From Planctomycetaceae bacterium (GTDB taxonomy: Bacteria > Planctomycetota > Planctomycetia > Pirellulales > Thermoguttaceae): a stretch of DNA of 25,948 nt. The DNA is taken from contig WRCR01000011.1 in NCBI GenBank assembly GCA_009783865.1, positions 1 to 25,948 of the forward strand, read 5' to 3'. Under the pieces are notes generated by a model. It was given only the letters and a program-made list of their open reading frames with translations. It was not told the DNA's origin and searched no databases. The number at the start of each line of letters is the position of its first letter. Positions within the stretch are counted from its first letter, which is position 1. The position numbers were made by a program, and so were the translations under genes. Below, piece after piece: positions 16,917 through 24,012 of the stretch.

Positions 16917-17555
16917 TTAAGGTTTGGCAAGGTTAATTTCCGGCGGAGGCGGAGGCAGTTCACTGCCGCCGGCATCGCTGCCGGTTTCTTCAACTTTCTT
17001 ACTGCTAGTGGAAATCGATGATGATACCCACTTGAAGAATGCCGCAATCGTTGTGGAGTCCGCCGTATCAAGCGTTACCACATTTTCGGTAATCCGCTGC
17101 AGCACCGAAGTATCCGCACCGGAACCCGCGGCGCACGCTACTACGATTCCCCAGCGGTAATTTAGGAACGCTTGCAGCCCGCTCTCGACATTGTCGGTAG
17201 GTGAACCATCCGTCATAAAAAATACTAGTGGTTTCCAATCGCCTTTTTCTTCTCTCGTTCCTTTCTTGACTTCGCTGCTAGCACAGTCGGTTACTTTCTG
17301 CAATGCTCCGCCGAGCGAAGTACCGCCGCCAGCCGAAAGATTCGGCGGCTGAAATTGTGATAATTCCGTGAGTGGAATAATTTGCTGCACTTCACTCGCA
17401 AATGTTATTACACTAATATAAGCGGATTCAAGAGCATAAGGGTCTTTACGGAGCGAGGAATGCAGTAATTGCATGCCGTTCTTCACCGCTTCAATCGGCT
17501 CGCCGGACATACTGCCGGAAACATCAAGCACTAAATAAACTGGTAATCTTCTCAT
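16917..17555 (-). CDS. terY: TerY-like vWA protein, short form, paralogue
   Basis: The 212-residue vWA protein has D11-V-S13-G-S15, the Thr of GGGTSLGGAL and the Asp of MTDGSPTDN, so its metal site looks complete. It ends in ELPPPPPEINLAKP, like its neighbour. I place the start at 17555 because MRRLPVYLVLDVSGSM matches the N-terminus of all three paralogues; a longer open frame to 17687 only overlaps the TerD gene. No Shine-Dalgarno site is visible. A 6-bp hairpin (GTGCAA-TCAC-TTGCAC, 17567-17582) lies 11 nt upstream of the start and might affect translation. Confidence 0.88.
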   Translation of the reverse strand: MRRLPVYLVLDVSGSMSGEPIEAVKNGMQLLHSSLRKDPYALESAYISVITFASEVQQIIPLTELSQFQPPNLSAGGGTSLGGALQKVTDCASSEVKKGTREEKGDWKPLVFFMTDGSPTDNVESGLQAFLNYRWGIVVACAAGSGADTSVLQRITENVVTLDTADSTTIAAFFKWVSSSISTSSKKVEETGSDAGGSELPPPPPEINLAKP

Positions 17556-17605
17556 AGTTATTCTATGTGCAATCACTTGCACAGTAAAAGGATTAAAGGA
17601 TAAAA

Positions 17606-18223
17606 TTATTCTACTGACACACCGTAGGACTTGCAAACCTGTTCCAGTCCGTGATTGAATCCCTGCCCGACAGCGCGAAACTTCCATTTGCCGTCTTTGC
17701 GGTAAATCTCGCCGAATATCATCGCTGTATTCGTTGAGGCATCTTCCGACAAATCGAAGCGGGCTATTTCTTCATCGGTGGAATTATTAACAATGCGGAT
17801 AAACGCATCGCTCACCATTCCAAAGTTTTGTTTGCGGACATCATGTTCGTGTATCGTCACTGTAAAAACGATTTTCTGAATCTCCGCCGGTATTTTATCA
17901 AGTTTGACAAGCAGCGTTTCGTCATCGCCTTCACCATCGCCGGTGAGGTTATCGCCGGTGTGAGCAACCGCATTGTTTGCATCACGGGATTTGAGTGAAC
18001 CATCTTCGTAAGTTGCACTATTCGGCGGATAGCACAGTTGGTTGTAAAAGACGCAATCGCCATCGTTTCGGACTTTCCCGTTAGCGGTAAGCATAAAGCA
18101 GACCGCGTCGAGGTCAAAGTCCTCGCCTTCGGTTTCACGTGCATCCCAGCCGAGACCAACACGGACATCTTTCAGCCCGTCATCAAGGGCAACGTTCTGC
18201 CCTTTCGTTAGTTTGATTCCCAT
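17606..18223 (-). CDS. terD: TerD-family Ca2+-binding protein with an enlarged loop
   Basis: TerD proteins are cytoplasmic, Ca2+-binding beta-sandwich proteins of stress-response (Ter) systems. The 205-residue product has GLGWD (23-27), EDFDLDA (34-40), HTGDNLTGDGEGDDE (88-102) and the C-terminal GEIYRKDGKWKFRAVGQGF. Acidic residues of the two central motifs are the Ca2+ ligands in studied members. Compared with the paralogue at 18239-18805, about 18 extra residues sit between FYNQ and HTGDN, next to the metal-binding loop. The gene lies 15 nt after that paralogue. No Shine-Dalgarno site is seen before the ATG. Confidence 0.93.
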   Translation of the reverse strand: MGIKLTKGQNVALDDGLKDVRVGLGWDARETEGEDFDLDAVCFMLTANGKVRNDGDCVFYNQLCYPPNSATYEDGSLKSRDANNAVAHTGDNLTGDGEGDDETLLVKLDKIPAEIQKIVFTVTIHEHDVRKQNFGMVSDAFIRIVNNSTDEEIARFDLSEDASTNTAMIFGEIYRKDGKWKFRAVGQGFNHGLEQVCKSYGVSVE

Positions 18224-18238
18224 AGTAATTTTGATTTG

Positions 18239-18805
18239 TTAAAGATTGACTCCGTAGTATCTTGCCAATGCTGCAAGTCCGCCTGCAAAACCCTGTCCGA
18301 CCGCTTTGAATTTCCATTCGCCGTCTTTTCGATATACTTCGCCGAAAATCATCGCCGTATCGATTGAAGCATCTTCGGATAAGTCAAAACGGGCGATTTC
18401 TTCGTTAGTCATTTCATCGACAATCCGAATGAACGCAGACGAAACCTGTCCGAAGTTTTGTACGCGGCTTTCTGCATCGTGAATTGTCACGGTGAACGCA
18501 ATCCGCTGAACATCTGCGGGAATGGAATTAAGTGTTACCTTGATTTGTTCGTCGTCGCCTTCACCACCGCCGGTGAGGTTATCGCCGCTATGTTCTACAC
18601 TGCCGTCAGCGGACTTCATCTGATTGTAAAAGATGAAGTCGCGGTCAGAGCGGACTTTGCCGGATTCATTCAGCAGGAAGGCGGAAGCGTCAAGGTCGAA
18701 GTCATCGCCGCTTGTTGTTCTGGGGTCCCAGCCGAGACCGACAACGATTTTGTTCAAGCCGCTCGGTAAAACGGTATTCGCGCCTTTTTTTAATGAAATA
18801 GCCAT
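18239..18805 (-). CDS. terD: TerD-family Ca2+-binding protein, canonical form
   Basis: The 188-residue protein matches the full TerD domain: SLKKGAN at the start, GLGWDPR (23-29), DDFDLDA (34-40), EHSGDNLTGGGEGDDE (71-86), and IFGEVYRKDGEWKFKAVGQGF near the end. The length is within a few residues of E. coli TerD. All acidic metal-ligand positions look intact. An AAGGGA-like site lies about 8 nt before the ATG. It is the second gene of the cluster, 46 nt after the shortened TerZ-like gene. Confidence 0.94.
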   Translation of the reverse strand: MAISLKKGANTVLPSGLNKIVVGLGWDPRTTSGDDFDLDASAFLLNESGKVRSDRDFIFYNQMKSADGSVEHSGDNLTGGGEGDDEQIKVTLNSIPADVQRIAFTVTIHDAESRVQNFGQVSSAFIRIVDEMTNEEIARFDLSEDASIDTAMIFGEVYRKDGEWKFKAVGQGFAGGLAALARYYGVNL

Positions 18806-18851
18806 TGTAGTTTCCCTTATATTATTGTTTAAGTGTTAAAAAGTGAGAGTA

Positions 18852-19121
18852 TTATAAAATTTTGAGTATGTCCGGCAGCATAATTTTGAAGGTTTGTCCG
18901 TTTGACGGTTCTCCGAGAGCCGCCATTTTCCATTCGCCGTTGTGACGATAGACCTTTGCCATGATATAGCCGGTGTAATTTCCGTCGCCGAAGATTGCGC
19001 CGAGGATTCCCATTTTCGGTTTAGCGGCATCCCAGCCGAGTCCCATTTTGATTTGGGAAAGTACCGCCCCGCTCTTTTTTTCAAGTGAAATTTTTTGTCC
19101 TTTAACGAGTGAAACTGCCAC
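18852..19121 (-). CDS. TerZ-like mini-protein lacking the central part of the TerD fold
   Basis: Only 89 residues long. The first 50 (SLVKGQKISLEKKSGAVLSQ, then MGLGWDAAKP and ILGAIFGDGN) match the N-terminus of TerZ-type proteins. The remainder (YTGYIMAKVYRHNGEWKMAA, then LGEPSNGQTFKIMLPDI) matches the C-terminal strands. The roughly 100 residues between, which carry the DxDLD and HSGDN Ca2+ motifs, are absent with the frame kept. The start is GTG with AAGGA 8 nt upstream. It could be a decayed terZ, or a functional protein that binds partners without calcium. The intact reading frame and retained translation signals favour expression. Confidence 0.75.
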   Translation of the reverse strand: MAVSLVKGQKISLEKKSGAVLSQIKMGLGWDAAKPKMGILGAIFGDGNYTGYIMAKVYRHNGEWKMAALGEPSNGQTFKIMLPDILKIL

Positions 19122-19187
19122 GGTATTATTCCTTATTTTGAGGGACGAGTGTCAAAACTGACTACGGAAAATTTACATTGCGAAATA

Positions 19188-19231
19188 ATTTTACAAAATG
19201 ATTGAAGATATGCAATAGTTTCTTTAAGAAA
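19188..19231 (-). promoter_or_regulatory. Candidate promoter and operator of the Ter cluster
   Basis: On the minus strand TTGCAT (19215-19210), 16 nt and TAAAAT (19193-19188) could drive the whole cluster, with a leader of about 60 nt. A 13-bp palindrome, TTTCTT-T-AAGAAA (19219-19231), lies just upstream of the -35 box. An alternative -35, TTGACA (19155-19150), lacks a well-spaced -10. Confidence 0.3.
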
Positions 19232-19571
19232 TGACAAATTTTTGAACAGCAGGCGAAATTGCCGTCTCAAACTGGCACTTTTTGCTCTTGCCAAGTTTAG
19301 CGTGTATGCTAGAATTTCCGCAGATTATCACACTAGCTACTCGCCACTAACTGTCAAAATGGGTAAGAAAATGTTATATCAGGTAGTACAGGTAAAAGAA
19401 ACGCGTTGGCGGGCATTTGCCCCTTATTTTGTAGGGGTTTGGCTTGCTAAAAATTTTTCGAGTCAGGGCTTGTTGTTCGGCGGGTTGTGGTCAGCCGTAA
19501 TTGTTCAAGCAAGCGGATATGAAGCGGCATTGCCTGCGCAGTGCCGCTCTGGTTTTGTCAATCATCAACCG

Positions 19572-19600
19572 TTTTCACACATAACAAAATATGATAGAAT
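19572..19600 (+). promoter_or_regulatory. Candidate gldA promoter
   Basis: TTTTCA (19572-19577), 17 nt and TAGAAT (19595-19600) lie 55 nt before the gldA ATG. An overlapping TATGAT (19590-19595) is a second possible -10. Pattern only. Confidence 0.33.
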
Positions 19601-19655
19601 ATGAAAAACAAGCGTGAACACTTTTCCTTGAATTAAATTCAGTAAAAAAACCGCT

Positions 19656-20759
19656 ATGAGAAAAATTCTGATTGCTCCCCGCCGTTACGTACAAGGTCCC
19701 GATGTTCTTGCCGAAATCGGTGAACTCCTCAAACCGCTGGGCAATAAAGCCCTTATCCTTTGGGACGGCATACTAAAAAATCTTGTCGGCAATACTGTTC
19801 GGCAATCGCTTCAAAACGCCGGTCTCGCCTTCGTTGAAGTTGATTTCCAAGGCGAAGCAACACTTGCCGAGCGCAAACGAGTTGGTAATATCGCTGCTCA
19901 AGAAAAATGCGGCATCTCCGTTGCCATCGGCGGAGGCAAAGTACTCGATGTCGGAAAGGGTGCCGCTATCGATAACAACCTGCGCATTGTTACAGTGCCG
20001 ACCATTGCGTCAAATGATTCGCCGACCAGTGCCGCCTCCGTTTGGTATGACGAAAATCACATCTTTCAGGGCTTCGAATGCTGGTATTTCAATCCCGACC
20101 TCGTTCTCGTTGATAGCCGGGTTATCGCCAATGCACCGGTGCGCAGTTTCGTTGCCGGAATGGGCGACGCACTTTCCACGTGGATTGAAATGGAAGCGTC
20201 CATGCAAAGCCGCACGAAAAATCTCGCAGGCGGTACACCAACGCTTGCTGCAACTGCACTTGCGCGGCTTGCTTTCGACACGCTGTTTGAATACGGCATC
20301 GATGCCAAGCGGGATGTCGAAAATCACAATCTGACACCGGCAGTCGAAAGGGTTATCGAAGCGAATACACTTCTTTCCGGTATCGGTTTTGAAAGCGGAA
20401 GTTTAGCAACCGCTCATGCCATCGGAAACGAACTGTCCAACGTTCCTGCCTGTCAAAAAGCCGGTATGATGCATGGCGAAAAAGTTGCTTTCGGTGTTGC
20501 AGCGCAACTTTGCCTTGACGATTCCGTTTCGGCAGCATATCGGAACATGGTTTTCGACTTCATGATTCAAATCGGATTGCCGGTGACGTTCAAGGAATTG
20601 AATTTGGAACCGCTTGACCCGGCAATAGTTAGGAAGATTGCCGAGAATTGTGCTGCGCCGGGTTCGCTGGTACATTTTCATCCCTTTGAAGTTACGGCAC
20701 AGAATCTTTACGATGCGATGATGTCAGCCGATGCATTGGGAAGGGAAAGAAAGCCATGA
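19656..20759 (+). CDS. gldA: Glycerol dehydrogenase, zinc-dependent
   Basis: GldA oxidises glycerol to dihydroxyacetone with NAD+ in the cytoplasm. The 367-residue product has the usual length and follows E. coli GldA along its whole length as I recall that sequence: RYVQGPDVL, AIGGGKVLDVGKG (90-102, NAD binding), VPTIASNDSPTSA, VAGMGDALSTW, ERVIEANTLLSGIGFESGSL and HGEKVAFG. The zinc ligands are D171, H254 and H273. Members of this family also act on other small polyols, so the substrate in this organism is not certain. The stop overlaps the next start as ATGA at 20756-20759. Confidence 0.92.
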   Translation: MRKILIAPRRYVQGPDVLAEIGELLKPLGNKALILWDGILKNLVGNTVRQSLQNAGLAFVEVDFQGEATLAERKRVGNIAAQEKCGISVAIGGGKVLDVGKGAAIDNNLRIVTVPTIASNDSPTSAASVWYDENHIFQGFECWYFNPDLVLVDSRVIANAPVRSFVAGMGDALSTWIEMEASMQSRTKNLAGGTPTLAATALARLAFDTLFEYGIDAKRDVENHNLTPAVERVIEANTLLSGIGFESGSLATAHAIGNELSNVPACQKAGMMHGEKVAFGVAAQLCLDDSVSAAYRNMVFDFMIQIGLPVTFKELNLEPLDPAIVRKIAENCAAPGSLVHFHPFEVTAQNLYDAMMSADALGRERKP

Positions 20760-21766
20760 CCCCCAAAGAACGCCTTCTAACTGCATTGCAGCGCGGAGTT
20801 CCTGACCGGATTCCAACGTTTGAATGGTTCATTGACGATGCCGTTTCGCAAGCATTGTGCGGCAGCAATGACCCTGTCGAAGTTGTTGAACGTCTTGACT
20901 TGGATGCCGTCAATATCCGTCCTGATTACGAAAAGACATGGAAAGACGACAGAACTTTTGTGGACGAATGGGGCATTGAACGGAAAACTACCGGCGATGT
21001 ATTGCCCGCTGCTGTAAATCATCCGATTCAGGATATTGCCGCTCAAGGTGATTACACTTTTCCGCCTCTTGATGTTCAGCATCGGTTCAAGACGCTCGAA
21101 AGGGCAATCGAAAAGTACGGTGACCGGCGCGGCATCGTTCTGAATTTGCGCGACGGTTTTTCCGATATGCGGGACTTGCTCGGTTATGAAAACGCTTTGG
21201 TAATGCTGCTGACCGATAAGAAATATTACACCGATTTATTGAAGCGTGTCGTTGAGTACAACGTTGCCTTGGCAGCACTTGCCGTCAAGCGGTATGGAAT
21301 CCAAATCGTGGCAACCACCGATGATGTCGCAACGGGACGCGGTCCCATTATCAAGCCGAAAGTATATGCCGAGATGATTTTGCCGCATTTCAAAGAAGTG
21401 ATGCAGGGTTATAAATCGCTGGACTTGTACGTCATCAAACATTGCGACGGTGATGTTCGACCGTATCTCGATTGGTGGCTGGGAGTTGGTATTGATTGCC
21501 TTGACCCGATTGACCCCGGCGGCGGTCTCGACATGGCGGAGATGAAGGAACAGTACGGCAATCGAATTTGTCTCAAGGGCAACATTGATTGCACTGGTCA
21601 TCTTTGCAGCGGCACACCGGAACAGGTTTCGGAGGAAGTCCGTGTTTGCATCGAAAAAGGCGGACGCAGCGGACTTATTGTTTCTTCCAGTAACACCATA
21701 CATCGGGGAGTCAAGCCAGAGAACTACCGCGCCATGCTTGATGCGGTGAGATGGTATGGCAGTTGA
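20756..21766 (+). CDS. URO-D/MtaA-like family protein (uroporphyrinogen decarboxylase fold)
   Basis: The 336-residue protein has the TIM-barrel URO-D superfamily pattern: MTPKERLLTALQRGVPDRIP at the N-terminus, a central IVATTDDVATGRGPIIKP, then VIKHCDGDVRPYLDWWLGVG (about 227-246) and CLDPIDPGGGLDM, and LKGNIDCT. The HCDGD segment sits where cobalamin- or coenzyme-dependent methyltransferases of this group carry HxCG zinc ligands; here His229 and Cys230 are adjacent, so the metal site, if any, differs. Haem synthesis is unlikely, because the HemE signature is missing and the gene is coupled to gldA by a 4-nt overlap. A catabolic or demethylation role with the dehydrogenase is an inference. 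Confidence 0.82.
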   Translation: MTPKERLLTALQRGVPDRIPTFEWFIDDAVSQALCGSNDPVEVVERLDLDAVNIRPDYEKTWKDDRTFVDEWGIERKTTGDVLPAAVNHPIQDIAAQGDYTFPPLDVQHRFKTLERAIEKYGDRRGIVLNLRDGFSDMRDLLGYENALVMLLTDKKYYTDLLKRVVEYNVALAALAVKRYGIQIVATTDDVATGRGPIIKPKVYAEMILPHFKEVMQGYKSLDLYVIKHCDGDVRPYLDWWLGVGIDCLDPIDPGGGLDMAEMKEQYGNRICLKGNIDCTGHLCSGTPEQVSEEVRVCIEKGGRSGLIVSSSNTIHRGVKPENYRAMLDAVRWYGS

Positions 21767-21790
21767 TGTTTTTTCATATATTGCATTATC

Positions 21791-21809
21791 ATTTAGCCGG
21801 TACTCCGGC
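21791..21809 (+). repeat. Dispersed 19-bp repeat, copy 1
   Basis: ATTTAGCCGGTACTCCGGC contains a GCCGG-TACT-CCGGC hairpin and recurs exactly, in inverted orientation, at 24384-24402. It lies 25 nt past the URO-D-like gene stop. Confidence 0.8.
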
Positions 21810-21848
21810 GCAAATCAAAGCCGCTTTGCGCAAGCAACGGCATTTATT

Positions 21849-21952
21849 ACGAGCGGGAAACTATTGTTTCCCGCTTTCATAATAAAACGTTGCTTTGAAG
21901 AAAAATAAAAAACGTCTTTCCTAAAAGCGGGAAACAATAGTTTCCCGCTCGT
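21849..21952. repeat. REPIN-like element: perfect 29-bp inverted repeat, each arm itself a palindrome
   Basis: The arms are 21849-21877 and 21924-21952, exact reverse complements 46 nt apart. Each contains AGCGGGAAAC, a 4-nt loop (TATT or AATA) and GTTTCCCGCT, so either two 10-bp hairpins or one long stem can form. The element lies between the converging URO-D-like gene (stop 21766) and the small membrane gene (stop 21960) and may terminate both. The arrangement is like paired REP sequences. No RAYT transposase gene is present here. Confidence 0.85.
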
Positions 21953-21959
21953 GGAACCG

Positions 21960-22187
21960 TCAAACTTTGAAAAACCGAATCGCCCACCAGTAAGGCAATA
22001 CTCCGCCTCTCTTTGCGATATTTGCCACCCGCCATGTGGAAACGAATATACACACAGCAACCGCAAAAAATACAAAGGCATAAAGAGGATGAAACCACTT
22101 AAGAAAATCTATATACCATCCATACTTTACCGCAAAACAGAAAACGCCAAAAAAACATATAGTTGAGACAAAGTACGCAATTATCAT
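21960..22187 (-). CDS. Small membrane protein, unknown function
   Basis: The 75-residue product has two hydrophobic helices (about 3-22 and 34-52) and a basic C-terminal stretch, and I recognise no family. Its ATG overlaps the stop of the zinc-ribbon membrane protein gene as ATGA (22184-22187), which strongly suggests coupled translation and a joint role in the membrane. The stop lies 7 nt before the REPIN-like element, which may serve as its terminator. Confidence 0.65.
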   Translation of the reverse strand: MIIAYFVSTICFFGVFCFAVKYGWYIDFLKWFHPLYAFVFFAVAVCIFVSTWRVANIAKRGGVLPYWWAIRFFKV

Positions 22188-23371
22188 CGTGAAATGGGAT
22201 TGAGAATGTTTTTCAAATGAATCGAATACTGCCTTTTACAGCAAGCCCAAATGATGAACGTGATAAACAAGGGGTAAATGAGCGTGGGTAAATACAAATA
22301 AATCCGCGTTAAACACGAGTATTCCCAGTTCGGCAAGAACAATGATGTTGTCCAAACGAATGGAAGACACAAAATAAAATTGGTGACCTTCGTGATGCCA
22401 TATAACAACGAGTTATCAACTTTAAAAGTTGTCAGCAAGATATTCATTAGAACCAAAAGTTGTAGTATTAAAATCATCAACGCCCATCCCAAGTGCATCC
22501 ACATATGGATGGAACTTGGTGCTCCGGTAGCCGTGTTTGGCATAGAGTCGGTAAACGAATCGCTTCCACTCTCGGTAGAAGATTGAACGGTCAATACAAT
22601 TCCGACTATCAATACGACGCAGGCACAAAAGAACAGATACACGCCCGGACCAAATGAAGTGAGTTCTTCCGCCATTTTTCGTTTGTAACCGTCAATATCT
22701 TCGAATACTTTTTGGTACATCCACGCAACATGTGCTATTCCTAAAACAATCCCCAATCCTGCGCATGCAAATCCGCCCCCTTTATTGAGGGGTGTTCTTT
22801 TTCCCGCTAATCCTGACAAAGTCAGCCATACAGGATATATGAAAAAAATTCCCAGCCAAAAGGCATAGACAGAGAATCCGCTTTTCGATACTTTTCCCAC
22901 TATCGGCACCGTCGCTTCAAGCCACGGCAGAAGGAACGAGATAAAAGCAAGGGCGGCAGCAACTAGAATCGTGATGTCGGCAACCGTTGTGCTGCTGCCG
23001 AAAGATTTACTACCAGCGGAACTGACTCCAGTTCCGCATTTGATACAAACGATTTGTTCGGGATTGAGCGCAACGCCGCAATGACGGCAAAACTTTTTAT
23101 GTCCGGTAGGTTTTGCGCCGCAAGACATACAAGCGGCGGCTTGCTCGGAAATTGAGTTTCCGCAATTCGTACAAAATACTTGTTTCGGTATGGTCGGCAC
23201 TACCACCGCTGGTACAGACTGTATTGGAGCCGGAACAGGTTGCGATGGTGTTGCAAATTGCGGTACGGAGACCGGAGTTTTACAAGCAGGACAATTCAGG
23301 GTACGTCCGGCGTGTTTGTCTTTGGCGTTCAATTTACGGTCACATGACGGACAGGAGAATGGAATAGTCAT
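22184..23371 (-). CDS. Polytopic membrane protein with three N-terminal zinc ribbons
   Basis: The 395-residue protein has three Cys4 zinc ribbons in a row: C7/C10/C27/C30, C67/C70/C81/C84 and C95/C98/C109/C112. The first is followed by a Pro-rich linker. Residues from about 131 on form six or seven hydrophobic segments, with one cytoplasmic or periplasmic loop rich in Ser, Thr and Asp near 265-290. The first ribbon (SCPSCDRKLNAKDKHAGRTL) resembles the ribbon of the TerD fusion at 8481-9734. I do not know its function; zinc-ribbon proteins of this type with membrane tails are frequent in planctomycetes and may bind nucleic acid or protein partners. It lies 66 nt after the lipoprotein-like gene and overlaps the next gene by 4 nt. 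Confidence 0.8.
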   Translation of the reverse strand: MTIPFSCPSCDRKLNAKDKHAGRTLNCPACKTPVSVPQFATPSQPVPAPIQSVPAVVVPTIPKQVFCTNCGNSISEQAAACMSCGAKPTGHKKFCRHCGVALNPEQIVCIKCGTGVSSAGSKSFGSSTTVADITILVAAALAFISFLLPWLEATVPIVGKVSKSGFSVYAFWLGIFFIYPVWLTLSGLAGKRTPLNKGGGFACAGLGIVLGIAHVAWMYQKVFEDIDGYKRKMAEELTSFGPGVYLFFCACVVLIVGIVLTVQSSTESGSDSFTDSMPNTATGAPSSIHMWMHLGWALMILILQLLVLMNILLTTFKVDNSLLYGITKVTNFILCLPFVWTTSLFLPNWEYSCLTRIYLYLPTLIYPLFITFIIWACCKRQYSIHLKNILNPISR

Positions 23372-23437
23372 ATCGAATTTACGTGTAAAAAAAGTTTGGC
23401 ATAATAATTCTTGGTAAAAGGCGGGACAATCTTGCGA

Positions 23438-23989
23438 TTATGGTTCTGTTTCGCAATCTGACGATTGCGGCTCTGATTCGTTTTTAATCAGTGATTCTTC
23501 TTGTCTGCTGCGGGCTTCTTCTGCTATTGCGCGTAATCTTTTGACACCGGATGCCGTTCTGGAAGAAAAACCAAACCAATAAACTCCGCACTCTGCTGTC
23601 AATCTCGACTCAAATTCTTCTTTCGTTTCTTCACTGATAAAATGTCCATATTTACTCATAAACGTTTTTACTGCCGCCTCATTTTTCTTGACAAGTGTGC
23701 CGCAATAATTTTGAAGATGTTCCCTCAGTGCGTCACGAATGTCCGCTTCCGGTTCTTCGCCAAGAAGACACTTATTAAGTACATCTCGAATACCCACTTC
23801 AATCTTGTTAATTTGTTCTTCGCCAAGATTCATTTGAATATGCTCCCTCAGTACATCACGAATACCCATTTCAATCTCGTTGATTTGCTCTTCGGCGTTC
23901 TGATTTTTATCTGCTTGGTCACAACCGGCTTGAGCGACGAGCAAAAGTCCCATTGTCAAAACGGCAGCACACATACATAGACGTTTCAT
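23438..23989 (-). CDS. Putative lipoprotein with internal 25-residue repeats
   Basis: The 183-residue product begins with a signal sequence (MKRLCMCAAVLTMGLLLVAQ, then AGC23). The lipobox (QAG-C) lacks the preferred Leu at -3, so lipidation is likely but not sure. Three imperfect repeats follow: EEQINEIEMGIRDVLREHIQ (33-52), EEQINKIEVGIRDVLNKCLL (57-76) and ADIRDALREHLQ (82-93), predicted amphipathic helices. The rest is charged and ends in an acidic tail. I recognise no family. The ATG at 23989 has GAGGAG 5 nt upstream and marks the signal peptide; a longer frame from a TTG at 24121 has no such support and would run through the candidate leader RNA. Confidence 0.75.
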   Translation of the reverse strand: MKRLCMCAAVLTMGLLLVAQAGCDQADKNQNAEEQINEIEMGIRDVLREHIQMNLGEEQINKIEVGIRDVLNKCLLGEEPEADIRDALREHLQNYCGTLVKKNEAAVKTFMSKYGHFISEETKEEFESRLTAECGVYWFGFSSRTASGVKRLRAIAEEARSRQEESLIKNESEPQSSDCETEP

Positions 23990-24012
23990 TTTTTCTCCTC
24001 GTAAAAGGGTAT

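Larger units (their letters stand above)
19122..19655. other. Intergenic region between the Ter cluster and gldA
   Basis: These 534 nt separate divergent genes. They contain the candidate Ter promoter, a 7-bp inverted repeat AGCGGCA/TGCCGCT (19523-19529, 19542-19548) and a short CCCCT/AGGGG stem (19420-19424, 19433-19437). An open frame at 19242-19604 begins with TTG, has no Shine-Dalgarno site and resembles nothing I know, so I do not call it a gene. Confidence 0.55.

Noticed and set aside
5774..19121. Tellurite-resistance operon as the function of the cluster
   Set aside because: The name comes from TerD homology only; TerC, TerB and TelA are not in the window and nothing shows tellurite as substrate.
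19273..19285. Sigma54-like site TGGCAC then TTGCT
   Set aside because: The GG and GC elements are 8 nt apart, whereas sigma54 promoters need 10.
19242..19604. Open reading frame of 120 codons in the Ter/gldA intergenic region
   Set aside because: It starts with TTG, has no Shine-Dalgarno site, no recognisable family or membrane pattern, and overlaps the candidate gldA promoter.
20756..21766. HemE (uroporphyrinogen decarboxylase of haem synthesis)
   Set aside because: The HemE N-terminal signature is missing, no haem genes are near, and the gene is coupled to gldA.
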